DNA of 64,000 nt from Amycolatopsis iheyensis (GTDB lineage Bacteria; Actinomycetota; Actinomycetes; Mycobacteriales; Pseudonocardiaceae). Made by a program: the position numbers and the translations under genes. The notes under the pieces were generated by a model. That model was not told the DNA's origin and ran no database searches. It saw only the letters and a program-made list of their open reading frames with translations. The number at the start of each line of letters is the position of its first letter. The stretch's first letter is position 1. The stretch spans positions 62,001-126,000 of the forward strand of contig NZ_JAMXQV010000019.1 of NCBI RefSeq assembly GCF_024703995.1, written 5' to 3'. Of this stretch, positions 25,224 to 34,070 are shown piece by piece.

Positions 25224-26066
25224 ATGACTGTCACCGCCACGGCCGCCGCCTCCGGCGCCAACGCCACCGAACGCTTCAAGAGCGACAAGTTCGTCGGCGT
25301 CGCCGGGACGCCGCCCGAGCGCGTCAGCTTGCTCGCGCGGGAAGTCCTGGAAGCCGTGCACGGCACCATCCGCAAGCACAAGGTCAGCTACGCCGAGTAC
25401 AACGCGCTCAAGGCGTGGCTGATCGCCGTCGGCGAGGACGGCGAGTGGCCGCTGTTCCTGGACGTCTGGGTCGAGCACGTCGTCGAAGAGGTCGCCACCG
25501 AACACCGTGCGGGCAACAAAGGCACCATCGAGGGCCCGTACTACGTGCCCGACGCCCCCGAGCGGGGCGCTCGCGGCTCGGTCCCGGCCCGCGACGACGA
25601 ACCCGGCACGCCGCTGACGTGGACCGGCCGGGTCACCTCGACCGACGGCCGCACGCTGGCCGGGGCGAAGATCGAGCTGTGGCACGCCGACGCCGACGGC
25701 TTCTACTCGCAGTTCGCGCCCGGGATCCCGGAGTGGAACCTGCGCGCGTCCTTCACCGCGGACGAGTCCGGCCGCTTCGAGATCCACACCGTGCGCCCGG
25801 CGCCGTACCAGATCCCCACGGACGGTGCGTGCGGCAAGCTGATCGCGGCGGCGGGCTGGCACGCGTGGCGGCCGGCGCACCTGCACGTCAAGGTGTCGGC
25901 GCCGGGCCACGAGCTGCTGACGGCCCAGCTGTACTTCCCGGGCGACGAGCACAACGACGACGACATCGCCTCGGCGGTCAAGCCGGAGCTGCTGCTGGCC
26001 CCGCGTCCGGTCGAGGGCGGCGAAGCCATCGACTACGGCTTCGTGCTCGACCCCGAGCGGTCCTGA
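25224..26066 (+). CDS. catA: Catechol 1,2-dioxygenase CatA
   Basis: 280 residues, intradiol dioxygenase. The four non-haem Fe(III) ligands are Y161 (DGFYSQF), Y195 (PAPYQIP), H219 and H221 (PAHLHVKV), with spacing as in known catechol 1,2-dioxygenases. The N-terminal helical dimerisation domain (KHKVSYAEYNALKAWL) is present. It cleaves catechol to cis,cis-muconate. AAGGAGG at 25213-25219 is 4 bases before the ATG. Its TGA overlaps the ATG of the catC remnant, as in an intact cat operon. Confidence 0.96.
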   Translation: MTVTATAAASGANATERFKSDKFVGVAGTPPERVSLLAREVLEAVHGTIRKHKVSYAEYNALKAWLIAVGEDGEWPLFLDVWVEHVVEEVATEHRAGNKGTIEGPYYVPDAPERGARGSVPARDDEPGTPLTWTGRVTSTDGRTLAGAKIELWHADADGFYSQFAPGIPEWNLRASFTADESGRFEIHTVRPAPYQIPTDGACGKLIAAAGWHAWRPAHLHVKVSAPGHELLTAQLYFPGDEHNDDDIASAVKPELLLAPRPVEGGEAIDYGFVLDPERS

Positions 26067-26206
26067 TGCTGTACCACGTGCGCATGGACGTCCGCCTGCC
26101 CGCGGACCTCGATCCGGCGTCGCGCGAGAAAAGGCTTACAGCCGGCGGTTGCAGCGGACGGGCAAGTGGCCTCACGCCGCCGGCGGCGCACCCGGCCAAG
26201 CTCTGA
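26066..26206 (+). pseudogene. catC: Muconolactone isomerase catC remnant
   Basis: The 46-codon open frame begins MLYHVRMDVRLPADLDPA, a clear CatC N-terminus, and ends TPPAAHPAKL, matching a CatC C-terminus; intact CatC is about 90-95 residues. Between them, another frame encodes REKAYSRRLQRTGKWPH, the next CatC block, so a frameshifting indel lies near 26128-26135. The central block after KWPH (normally LWRVVG onward) is missing altogether. At least two internal deletions are therefore needed, and the product cannot be functional. The ATG still overlaps the catA stop, preserving the ancestral operon junction. An intact isomerase would have to be elsewhere in the genome. Confidence 0.85.
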
Positions 26207-26271
26207 CCGCGGGGCGAGAAAGATCACTTCGCCGTCGTCCGGCCGGCTCCGGTGACGCATGATGTTCGAAC

Positions 26272-27462
26272 ATGGTCGAAGAGTTCCGGTTGCGTTCGGT
26301 CGCCGCGGCGGCGTACGGCCCGGCGGCCCTGTTCGGGCTCTCCGAGGGCGCCGTGCTGCCGGTCGTCGCGCTGAGCGCGATCGACCGCGGGGCGAGCACT
26401 TCGACGGCCGCGCTGATCGCCGCGTTGCTCGGGGTCGGGTCGCTGCTCGCGAACATCCCGGCCGGCATCCTCGCGACCCGGTTCGGCGAACGGCGGTCGA
26501 TGCTCCTGGCGGCCGGCGTCATGGTCGTCGGCGTGCTGATCTGCCTGGTCGACCTGGGTGACGGCCCGTGGTCGCTGCTGCTCTACGGCGGCGGGGTGCT
26601 GCTGATCGGGGTGGCCGCGGCGGTCTACAGCCTGGCCCGCCAGACGTACCTGACGGAGATCGTCCCGGCGCACATGCGGGCCCGGGCGTTGTCGACGCTC
26701 GGGGGCAGCATGCGCATCGGCGTCTTCCTCGGCCCCTTCGCGGGGGCGGGCGCGATGCAGGTGGCCGGGCTGCCGGGGGCGTACTACGTGAGCCTGGCGG
26801 CGATCCTCGCGGCGGCCGTCCTCGTGTTCCGGGTGCCGGACCTGGCCCTCGACCGGGCCGCCGCCTCGGCGGTGACGACGCGGGGCATGCTCAAGCAGCG
26901 CTGGCGGGTGTACGCGACGCTGGGTGCCGGCGTCCTGCTGCTGTCGGCGATCCGCCAGACCCGCCAGACGGTGGTCCCGCTGTGGGCGGCGCACATCGGC
27001 CTGTCCCCGACGACGAGCTCGATCATCTACGGAGTGGCGGGCGCGGTGGACGCGCTGACGTTCTACCCGGCGGGCAAGGTGATGGACCGCCACGGCCGTC
27101 GCTGGGTGGCGGTCCCGGCGACGCTGGTGCTGGGCGCGTCGTTCGTGGTCATGCCACTGGCGGACGGCGCGGCCCTGCTGACGGTGGCGGCGATGGTGAT
27201 GGGCTTCGGCAACGGCATCGGCTCGGGCATCGTGATGACGCTGGGCGCGGACGTGTCCCCGGCGGTGGGCCGGCCGACGCACATCGGGATCTGGAACGAG
27301 CTGGCGGACATCGGCACCGGCGTGGGGCCGTTGGTGCTGTCGGCGGTGACCGCGCTGGCCGGTTTGGGTGCCGGGGTGGTGGCGAGCGGGGTGGTGGGCT
27401 TCGCGGCCGCGGCGGTCCTCTGGCGCTTCATCCCCAGCCCGCACCGCAAAGCGCCCCAATGA
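26272..27462 (+). CDS. MFS transporter
   Basis: 396 residues with about 12 hydrophobic segments and the loop 2-3 motif GILATRFGERR plus GKVMDRHGRR in the second half. It belongs to the drug/metabolite exporter type of the major facilitator superfamily. It lies 65 bases after the catC remnant, but I see nothing that marks it as the benzoate importer BenK. The last bases of its stop codon (27461-27462) are the first bases of the IS element; without the insertion the frame would add six residues and stop inside the palindromic repeat. Confidence 0.85.
   Translation: MVEEFRLRSVAAAAYGPAALFGLSEGAVLPVVALSAIDRGASTSTAALIAALLGVGSLLANIPAGILATRFGERRSMLLAAGVMVVGVLICLVDLGDGPWSLLLYGGGVLLIGVAAAVYSLARQTYLTEIVPAHMRARALSTLGGSMRIGVFLGPFAGAGAMQVAGLPGAYYVSLAAILAAAVLVFRVPDLALDRAAASAVTTRGMLKQRWRVYATLGAGVLLLSAIRQTRQTVVPLWAAHIGLSPTTSSIIYGVAGAVDALTFYPAGKVMDRHGRRWVAVPATLVLGASFVVMPLADGAALLTVAAMVMGFGNGIGSGIVMTLGADVSPAVGRPTHIGIWNELADIGTGVGPLVLSAVTALAGLGAGVVASGVVGFAAAAVLWRFIPSPHRKAPQ
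27449..27460. repeat. Left piece of nested palindromic repeat, copy 2
   Basis: aagcgccccaat, identical to the first 12 bases of copy 1 at 6070. The continuation is found at 28424 on the other side of the IS element. It also encodes the last codons of the MFS gene. Confidence 0.85.
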
Positions 27463-28423
27463 GGTTTTCTCAGTAGGGCTGGTGGGTGTGCGTGTTGGCC
27501 TGAGATGAGGCGTGGGGCCGCTGGTAGGACTGAGTTTGCGAAGACCAAGTCCGAGAGTCCAGAGGCCCCACGTGATTTCTTATAGTGCCACGCTCGACGT
27601 GGCGCGCGAGCTGGCCCCGTTCGTCGCAAGTGTGCTGCGCTCGACACGCCAGACACGCGGCACCCGCCGGGGCCGACGCGCGTTGACCCCCTACTGGCAG
27701 GCAGTGCTGGTGCTGCGCTGGTTCCGGGACGCCGTCCCGGTGCACCGGCTGGCCATCGACCACGGCATCAGCGTGGCCACCGCCTACCGCTACCTGCACG
27801 AAGCGATCACCGCCCTGGCCGAGCAGGCCCCAGACCTGCACCAGGTCCTGGCGCACTGCCGCGACACCGGCGACCCCCCACCTCATCCTCGACGGCTCCC
27901 TGTTCCACTGCGACCGGGTCGCAGCGACCACCGTCACAACGAAAGGAAAAAACCGCGGGTCCACGGTGCATCTGTGGTACTCCGGCAAGCACCGTGCCTT
28001 CGGCGGGAACGTGCAGTTCCTGGCCAACGCCACCGGGTTCCCGTTATGGACCTCCCCGCAGCTGCCCGGCTCCCGCAACGACCTCTCCGCCGCCCGTGAC
28101 CTGGGCGTCGTCGGGGCGTTGACCGCCGCTGCCGCGCGAGGCCTGAAAACTCTGGCCGACAAGGCCTACCACGCCGCGGGCATCGGCATTCTCACCCCGT
28201 TCAAGAAAACCGCAGCTCAGCCCCTGCTCAGCGCCCGGCAGCGGGTCCACAACCTGCTCCAGGCCCGAGCCCGCGCCCTCGGCGAACGAGCCATGGCGCT
28301 GCTCAAGACCCGCTGGCGAGCCCTCCGCCACGTCAGCCTCTGCCCCCACCGCATCGGCGCTATCGTGCAAGCCGCCCTGGTCCTCACCCAGTTTGAGCAC
28401 CAGGGCCGCTACTGAGAAACCTC
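27461..28423 (+). mobile_element. IS5-like insertion sequence, 963 bp
   Basis: Ends are gaggttttctcagtag (27461-27476) and, inverted, gaggtttctcagtag (28409-28423), differing by one T. The target is duplicated as AAT (27458-27460 and 28424-28426). Joining the flanks restores ccccaatgtgg, exactly as in repeat copy 1, so both boundaries are known to the base. It carries one transposase split by a frameshift. Size, GAG-type ends, 3-base duplication and a DDE_Tnp_4-like transposase fit the IS5 family; the subgroup is not assigned. Confidence 0.9.
27572..28415 (+). pseudogene. IS5-family DDE transposase, split by a +1 frameshift
   Basis: The first frame, from GTG 27572, encodes an N-terminal helix-turn-helix region (HRLAIDHGISVATAYRYLHEAI). 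After a C6 run at 27874-27879 the family sequence continues one base further on: LILDGSLFHCDRV, PQLPGSRNDLSAARD, LADKAYHAAG and GERAMALLKTRWRALR. Candidate catalytic residues are D in LILDG, D in LADKAY and E in GERAM, all in the second frame. With five Cs instead of six the reading would be continuous. It is therefore either an inactivating insertion (or sequencing error) in the C run, or programmed frameshifting as in some IS5 members. The stop at 28413-28415 is near the right end. Confidence 0.85.
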
Positions 28424-28503
28424 AATGTGGCGTTGGGCGCATCTGACGCACCGAACGCCACATTGGGTGCGTTGGACGCACCCAACGCCACATTGGGGCG
28501 CTT
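28424..28503. repeat. Right piece of nested palindromic repeat, copy 2 (terminator)
   Basis: Together with 27449-27460 this forms an 89-base unit like copy 1. The outer arms (aagcgccccaatgtggcgtt and continuation, against the complement ending at 28503) are perfect over 23 bases, but the left arm is now 963 bases away. The inner hairpins at about 28424-28490 remain foldable. It lies between the convergent MFS/IS and prfC genes, so a bidirectional terminator was probably weakened by the insertion. Confidence 0.8.
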
Positions 28504-28507
28504 GGGG

Positions 28508-30115
28508 CTAGCCGTCGGCGACCAGGGGTTCCAGGACCAGCTCCGGCTTCTGGCGCTGCAGGATCCGCAGGTTCATCTCCTGCTCGAACACCGCCAGCAG
28601 CGTGCCGTCGGCGCGGGCGAAGACCTCGCTGCTGCGCTCGCGGTCCACGATGGCCCGCTGAGCGGGGTCGGGGAGCCGGCGCACCGCCGTGTACGGCAGG
28701 TGGTCCAGCCGGACCACGCAGCCGAACTCGTGCTCCAGCCGGTGCGTCGCCACCTCGAACTGCATCGGGCCGACCGCGGCCAGCACCGGGGAGCCGTCGC
28801 CGCGCAGGTCGGACGTCAGGACCTGGACCACGCCTTCCGCACCGAGCTGCTCGATGCCGCGGCGGAACTGCTTCGCCCGGCCGATGTCGGCGGGCCGGGC
28901 CACCGCGAAGTGCGCGGGCGCGAAGCTGGGCAGGCCGGGGAACTTCACGGCCGGCTTGCCGTCGTGGAGAGTGTCGCCCACGCGCAACGCCGTGGCGTTG
29001 ACCAGCCCGATCACGTCACCCGGGTACGCGGTGTCCAAAGTGGAGCGCTGCTGCCCGAAGACCTGCTGGACGTACTTGGTGGCGAACGGTTTCCCGGTGG
29101 TGGCGTTGGTGACCACCATGCCGCGTTCGAACTTGCCCGAGCAGACGCGCGCGAAGGCGACCTGGTCGCGGTGCGCGCGGTCCATCCCGGTCTGGACCTT
29201 GAACACGAACGCCGAGAACGGCTGCGTCAGCTCACGCGGCCGGCCCTCGGCGTCGGCGCGGGCCGTGGGGCGGGGCGCCAGCTCGACGAGCAGGTCGAGC
29301 AGCTGGCGGACGCCGAAGTTCGCGACGGCCGCGCCGAACAGCAGCGGGGTCGCCGAGGCGTCTTCGAACCGGGCCGCGTCGAACTCACCGCCGGAGGCTT
29401 GCAGCAGCTCGGCCTCCTCGCGGGCGGCCGTCCACTCGGCGCCGCCCTCGGCTTCGGCGGCCTCGCCCGTCAGGTGCTCTTCGCCCGCCGCGGTCGCGCC
29501 GCCGGCCGTCCGGTGGAAGCGCACGAACTCGCCGCTGCGCAGGTCGGCGACGCCGCGGAAGTGCCCGGCTTCGCCGACCGGCCAGGTCAGCGGCATCGGC
29601 GGCAGCCCGATCCGCTCGGTGAGCTCGTCGCACAGGTCCAGGGCGGCCCGGCCGGGGCGGTCCCACTTGTTGATGAAGGTGATCACCGGGATCCCGCGGT
29701 AGCGGCAGACGTCGAACAGCTTCAGCGTCTGCGGCTCGAGGCCCTTCGCGGCGTCGAGCAGCATGACGGCCGAGTCGACGGCCGACAGCACGCGGTAGGT
29801 GTCCTCGGAGAAGTCCGCGTGGCCGGGGGTGTCCAGCAGGTTGATCACGGTGTCGCCGTAGGCGAACTGCAGGGCGGCGGAGGTGATGGAGATGCCGCGG
29901 GCCTGCTCCATCTCCATCCAGTCGGAGGTGACCCCGCGCCGGCCGGCTTTCCCGTGCACCGCCCCGGCCTCGGAGATCACCCGCGCGTGCAGGGCGAGCG
30001 CTTCGGTGAGCGTGGACTTCCCGGCGTCGGGGTGGCTGATCACCGCGAAGGTGCGGCGGCGCCGGGCCTGGGCCGACACGTCCGTTCCGGCGGCCGCGAG
30101 CGTGGTCTGGGTCAT
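28508..30115 (-). CDS. prfC: Peptide chain release factor 3 (RF3)
   Basis: 535 residues, the usual RF3 size. GTPase motifs: HPDAGKST (G1), ARGISITSAA (G2), DTPGHADF (G3) and NKWDRPG (G4; Trp where Leu or Met is common). RF3 recycles RF1/RF2 from the ribosome after peptide release. The rest matches the translation-factor beta barrel and RF3 C-terminal domain (AVGPMQFEVATHRLEHEFG). A single cytoplasmic gene, with no operon partners; it ends five bases from the palindromic repeat. Confidence 0.95.
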   Translation of the reverse strand: MTQTTLAAAGTDVSAQARRRRTFAVISHPDAGKSTLTEALALHARVISEAGAVHGKAGRRGVTSDWMEMEQARGISITSAALQFAYGDTVINLLDTPGHADFSEDTYRVLSAVDSAVMLLDAAKGLEPQTLKLFDVCRYRGIPVITFINKWDRPGRAALDLCDELTERIGLPPMPLTWPVGEAGHFRGVADLRSGEFVRFHRTAGGATAAGEEHLTGEAAEAEGGAEWTAAREEAELLQASGGEFDAARFEDASATPLLFGAAVANFGVRQLLDLLVELAPRPTARADAEGRPRELTQPFSAFVFKVQTGMDRAHRDQVAFARVCSGKFERGMVVTNATTGKPFATKYVQQVFGQQRSTLDTAYPGDVIGLVNATALRVGDTLHDGKPAVKFPGLPSFAPAHFAVARPADIGRAKQFRRGIEQLGAEGVVQVLTSDLRGDGSPVLAAVGPMQFEVATHRLEHEFGCVVRLDHLPYTAVRRLPDPAQRAIVDRERSSEVFARADGTLLAVFEQEMNLRILQRQKPELVLEPLVADG

Positions 30116-30182
30116 CGGAGACGACTTTACCTTCGCCGTGACAGCGGGCCCGCGGGGCGTCGGGACGCGCGTGACCTGGGCC

Positions 30183-30761
30183 TCACCGACCGGCCGGAGC
30201 AGCCCGGAACGCTTCGACGACCAGCGCCGCGAACCGCCGCGACGCCGCCATCCGCGCGGCCGGCGTGCTCGCCTGGATGCCGCTCGCGGCCATGATCATC
30301 AGCACCAGGTCGTCGAGGACGACGTCGGGGCGCAGGTGGCCGGCGTCCTTCGCCCGGCGGACCAGCTCCGCCGCGGCCGACAGCGAGTCCGCGCGCAGGG
30401 CGGCGAAGTCCACCGCGCGCGGGAAGGCCGCCTTGAACGCCGTGGCGAAGCCGTGGTCGCGGGCCTGCAGCCGGCACAGCTTCTCGACCGCGACGCGGAA
30501 GCCGTGCCAGGGATCGGGGTCGGCGAGCCCCTCGGCCATCGCGGCCCGCCACGCCCGCAGCTGCTCGGTGTACGCCTCGGCGACCAGCGTCTCCTTGGTC
30601 GGGAAGTGGCGGTAGACCGTCGCCGGCCCGACCTCGGCCCGCCGGGCGATCTCGCGGACCGGCACCGCCACGCCGTCGGTGACGAACACCCTGCGGGCCG
30701 CGTCGAGAATGCGCTCGCGGTTGTCCCGCGCGTCGGAACGGTGAGGCAAACCAGCGGTCAC
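30183..30761 (-). CDS. TetR-family regulator
   Basis: About 192 residues from the GTG at 30761. DNA-binding helix-turn-helix: ARDNRERILDAARRVFVTDGVAVPVREIARRAEVGPATVYRHFPTKETL. The C-terminal ligand domain resembles the common actinobacterial SBP/TetR type (LRPDVVLDDLVLMIMAASG). The start is uncertain: GTG at 30770 is equally possible, neither has a strong ribosome site, and a much longer frame would run into the divergent methyltransferase gene. The two genes diverge over a 40-50 base gap, so it may repress that gene. Confidence 0.82.
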   Translation of the reverse strand: MTAGLPHRSDARDNRERILDAARRVFVTDGVAVPVREIARRAEVGPATVYRHFPTKETLVAEAYTEQLRAWRAAMAEGLADPDPWHGFRVAVEKLCRLQARDHGFATAFKAAFPRAVDFAALRADSLSAAAELVRRAKDAGHLRPDVVLDDLVLMIMAASGIQASTPAARMAASRRFAALVVEAFRAAPAGR

Positions 30762-30810
30762 CGCTCTCACTTTAGCCAGCCGGCCGGTAGGGACCGTTAG
30801 CGTGCGGCGC

Positions 30811-31722
30811 ATGACTTCGACCAGGCGCGACGGCGACGACTGGGACCTGGCCTCCAGCGTCGGCGCGACGGCCACCATGGCCGCGATGACCCGCGCGATC
30901 GCCACCCGGACCGACCCCGCGCGCCTCGACGACCCGTTCGCCGAACCCCTCGTCCGGGCGGTCGGCGTCGAGCTCCTGACCCGGCTCGCGACCGGGGAGC
31001 TGCCACCCGGCGACCTGGTCGGGCCGCCGGCCGTCGACGGCGCCAAGGTGCGGGCCCGGTTCTACGACGAGTTCTTCCTCGACGCGGCGGGTGCGGGCCG
31101 CACGCAGGTCGTGATCCTGGCTTCGGGGCTGGACTCGCGGGCGTACCGGCTGCCGTGGCCGGCCGGGACCGTGGTGTACGAGGTCGACCGGCCGGACGTC
31201 GTCGAGTTCAAGACCCGCGCGCTGGCCGAGCTGGGCGCGCATCCCACCGCCCGGCGCCGGGCGGCCGCGGCCGACCTGCGCGACGACTGGCCCACGGCCC
31301 TGCGCGCCGCCGGCTTCGACCCGGCCCGGCCGGCCGCGTGGAGCGCCGAAGGCCTGTTGGGCTACCTGCCACCCGACGCGCAGGACCGGCTGCTGGACAC
31401 GATCACCGGGCTCAGCGCCCCGGGCAGCCGGCTGGCCACCGAAAGCCGGCCGAACCCGCGCCCGGGGGAGGAGGCGGTGACGAAGGAGCGCCTGGACCGC
31501 ATCTCGGCGCAGTGGCGCGCGCTCGGCTTCGACACGGACATGGCAAGCCTGCGGTACTTCGGTCCGCGCAACGAAGCCGCGCCGTACCTGGCCGGCCGCG
31601 GCTGGTCGGTGACCACGCGCGGCACGGGAGAGCTGCTCGCGGCGCTCGGCCTGCCCGCGTTCGAGGACGACGACCTGCGGATGGGCGGTCTGCGGTACGT
31701 CAGCGCCGCTCTCGGTGGGTAG
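30811..31722 (+). CDS. SAM-dependent methyltransferase, PPM1/LCMT-like
   Basis: 303 residues of the actinobacterial family related to leucine carboxyl methyltransferase (Mycobacterium members are numerous). Features: DWDLASSVGATATMAAMTRAIATR at the N-terminus, conserved RARFYDEFF, SAM loop VVILASGLDSRAYRLPWP and acidic loop VYEVDRPDVVEFK. Substrates are usually unknown O-nucleophiles. ATG at 30811 is preferred to GTG at 30802, which would add MRR only. Divergent from a TetR gene. Confidence 0.88.
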   Translation: MTSTRRDGDDWDLASSVGATATMAAMTRAIATRTDPARLDDPFAEPLVRAVGVELLTRLATGELPPGDLVGPPAVDGAKVRARFYDEFFLDAAGAGRTQVVILASGLDSRAYRLPWPAGTVVYEVDRPDVVEFKTRALAELGAHPTARRRAAAADLRDDWPTALRAAGFDPARPAAWSAEGLLGYLPPDAQDRLLDTITGLSAPGSRLATESRPNPRPGEEAVTKERLDRISAQWRALGFDTDMASLRYFGPRNEAAPYLAGRGWSVTTRGTGELLAALGLPAFEDDDLRMGGLRYVSAALGG

Positions 31723-31994
31723 CTGCGGTCGAGCGGTGCGCCGGTGTTTCAGCTCCGGAGCCGGAGGCAACCTCAGGCGGCCGGCGCCCCGAACCCCGGC
31801 CGGCACCGGGTGACCGGGAGCGAGGACCGGCTCGCCGCGCCGCACCAGGGCCGGTCCGCCTCGCGGTCGGCGAGCCCACCCCGGAGGTCTACGGCCGGCC
31901 GGCGGAGTCCTTGCCGGAGCGCGGGAATCGCGGTCGGCCGCACTGTCAAGGTGTGGGATGGCGGGCCTGCCCGGCTTCGGCCACTCTTCCGATC

Positions 31995-32813
31995 ATGGAT
32001 GGCTTGGAATTGTACGATCTCGCGCGCCGGCTGATGTACATCAGCAGTGACGCCATACCCGACCGGATGGATCCGCAGCGGCAGTCCGGCGTGCCGGACA
32101 CGTCGGTGCCCATCGACGAGCAGCTCGCGGCCGCGGCCGGCATCGAGGATCCCGCCGAGGCCAAGGAACTCATCGCGACCCTCGAAGGCCTCGAACGCCG
32201 GTTGTCGGGAAGCGTTTCCCCGGATCCGTTCGACTGGTACACCGCCGGCACACCGCCGTGGGACACGGGGCGTCCCCAGACCGCGATCCGCGAGCTCGCC
32301 GAAGCCGGCGCGTTCCGCGGCCGCGTGCTCGACATCGGTTGCGGCACCGGCGAAAACGTCCTCATGATCGCCGCACTCGGCCTCACCGCAACCGGTTTCG
32401 ACCTCTCCGGCACGGCGATCGAAACCGCCCAGCGGAAGTCCCACGAGCGCGGCGTGAAAGCGGAGTTCGCCGTCGGCAACGCCTTCGAGCTCGACGCGCT
32501 CGACCGCCGGTTCGACACGGTCATCGACAGCGGCCTGTTCCACGCTCTCACCGATCCGAACCGCCCCCGCTACACCGAAAACCTGGCGGCGGTGATGTCG
32601 CCGGGCGCGAACCTGTACGTCCTGTGCTACAGCGACAGCCACCCACCGGGCCCCGGACCGCGCCGGATCACCGAAGCCGAAATCCGCGAAACGTTCACCA
32701 CGGGCTGGCAGATCGCCTCGATCGAGCCGACGACGCTGGACAACAACATCTACCCCAACGGCATCCCGGCGTGGATCGCCACGATCACCCGCACGGCCGC
32801 CACCCAGGACTGA
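31995..32813 (+). CDS. Class I SAM-dependent methyltransferase
   Basis: 272 residues. The first ~80 residues are a helical, acidic extension (MDGLELYDLARRLMYISSD) with no recognised motif; the methyltransferase fold follows: VLDIGCGTGENVLMIA (motif I), ATGFDLSGTAIETAQ (motif II) and FDTVIDSGLFHAL. The latter part resembles thiol/halide methyltransferase-like families, but the substrate cannot be assigned. The 272 bases before it (31723-31994) contain no gene or structure that I could support. Not overlapping its neighbours. Confidence 0.85.
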   Translation: MDGLELYDLARRLMYISSDAIPDRMDPQRQSGVPDTSVPIDEQLAAAAGIEDPAEAKELIATLEGLERRLSGSVSPDPFDWYTAGTPPWDTGRPQTAIRELAEAGAFRGRVLDIGCGTGENVLMIAALGLTATGFDLSGTAIETAQRKSHERGVKAEFAVGNAFELDALDRRFDTVIDSGLFHALTDPNRPRYTENLAAVMSPGANLYVLCYSDSHPPGPGPRRITEAEIRETFTTGWQIASIEPTTLDNNIYPNGIPAWIATITRTAATQD

Positions 32814-33002
32814 GCCGGCCCGGGCGGGCGATCGATCTCACCGGCTGGTGCGCGGCCGAACACGCGCACCGGGCCGGGATCGGTCCGGCTCGCCGGGTGA
32901 CAGGTCCGGGAAGCCGGCGACCGTCGCGTCACCGAAGACCGTTGGCATCGCGGACGAGCGCGATCCGGTGCAGTGCTTTCCTTCCGGCGGCAACAGCCGG
33001 GC

Positions 33003-33962
33003 TCAGCCGCCGTCGAGGTCCTCCGGCGGGGTCCACAGCGGCGCCGCGTCCGCGCGCTCCGGGTGCAGCCACCGCAGCCGGCCGGCGGTCTCCTTCGCGA
33101 TCTCGAGGAACGCCTCGATCGTCTCCGGCTGCTCTCCCTCGCGCCAGGCCAGGGACCACGGGTACACCGGTTGCAGCTCCCGCGGCCGGTGGACCGGGAC
33201 GCCGAGGGCGGCGTAGCGGCGGGCGTAGCTGTCGAACTCCAGCAGGTGGGCGCGGCCGGGCGCCCGGTCGAGCGCGGCGTGGCAGGTCTCGAACGTGCCC
33301 GGGTTGCCGAGCCAGCGCAGCTCCAGGCCCGTGTGCCGCTCCAGCGAGCTCAGGTACCGGCCGTGGACGTTGTACAGCGCGGTGCCGGGCGCGTCCGCGA
33401 AGACCTCCAGCGGCCGTTCGTGGACCGACGCCGACGTCCGGTGCGGGTCGCCGGGTCGCCCGACCAGCCAGAACGGCTCCAAGCGCAGCAACGCGTGCCG
33501 CCAGCCGGTGGGATGGGCGGCCTGCAACGCGCTGGTGACGCGGATGAGCGCGACGTCGAGGTGGTCGTCCAGCAGCGCGGTGAGCTGGCGGGCGCTGTCC
33601 ATCTGGCTCTGGACGAGCTGGACGCCGGGGTGCGCGGCGAGGAACGCGTCGGCGACCGTCCGGCCGGTGTCCAGCTCGAAGATGTGCGCGATCCGCAGGT
33701 GGCCGGGCGCCGGCTCGCGCAGCATCCGGTCGGCCGTGGCCAGCAGCTGCCGGGACAGGCGCAGGAACCGCTCGCCCCGCGCGGTCAGCGTGACGTGGCG
33801 GCTGTCGCGCTGCAGCAGCGGCCCGCCGACGTCGGCTTCGAGCTTGCGGATCTGCTTCGACAGCGTCGGCTGGCTGATGAACAGCTTGGCCGCGGCGCGG
33901 CCGAAGTGCAGCTCGTCGGCGACGGTGACGAAGTAGCGCACCAGCCGGAGGTCGAGGTCCAT
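33003..33962 (-). CDS. LysR-family regulator
   Basis: 319 residues. Winged helix MDLDLRLVRYFVTVADELHFGRAAAKLFISQPTLSKQIRKLE, then effector domain beginning GHLRIAHIFELDTGRTVADAFLAAHPGVQL. It diverges from an alpha/beta hydrolase and an SDR gene across 108 bases and is likely to control them. No single T-N11-A site in the gap stood out. The 189 bases downstream (32814-33002) hold nothing that I could support. Confidence 0.87.
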   Translation of the reverse strand: MDLDLRLVRYFVTVADELHFGRAAAKLFISQPTLSKQIRKLEADVGGPLLQRDSRHVTLTARGERFLRLSRQLLATADRMLREPAPGHLRIAHIFELDTGRTVADAFLAAHPGVQLVQSQMDSARQLTALLDDHLDVALIRVTSALQAAHPTGWRHALLRLEPFWLVGRPGDPHRTSASVHERPLEVFADAPGTALYNVHGRYLSSLERHTGLELRWLGNPGTFETCHAALDRAPGRAHLLEFDSYARRYAALGVPVHRPRELQPVYPWSLAWREGEQPETIEAFLEIAKETAGRLRWLHPERADAAPLWTPPEDLDGG

Positions 33963-34070
33963 GCGCCAACGATGCCACCCCGGCTATCGATTCGGACGCA
34001 ACAGGTCTTGGACGTTCCCGGCGCGGATCGTGTTGGCTTCGGGAGACGTCCCCGCGAACTGGAGGATCCG

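Noticed and set aside
26066..26206. catC remnant as a functional short gene
   Set aside because: Family blocks fall in two frames and the central half is absent, so the 46-residue product cannot fold as CatC.
26272..27462. MFS gene as benzoate transporter benK
   Set aside because: It is close to the cat genes, but its sequence looks like a drug-exporter type and no aromatic-acid symporter feature was recognised.
27572..28415. Two independent transposase genes in the IS element
   Set aside because: HTH and catalytic parts of one family run on across the C6 run in adjacent frames, so it is one split gene.
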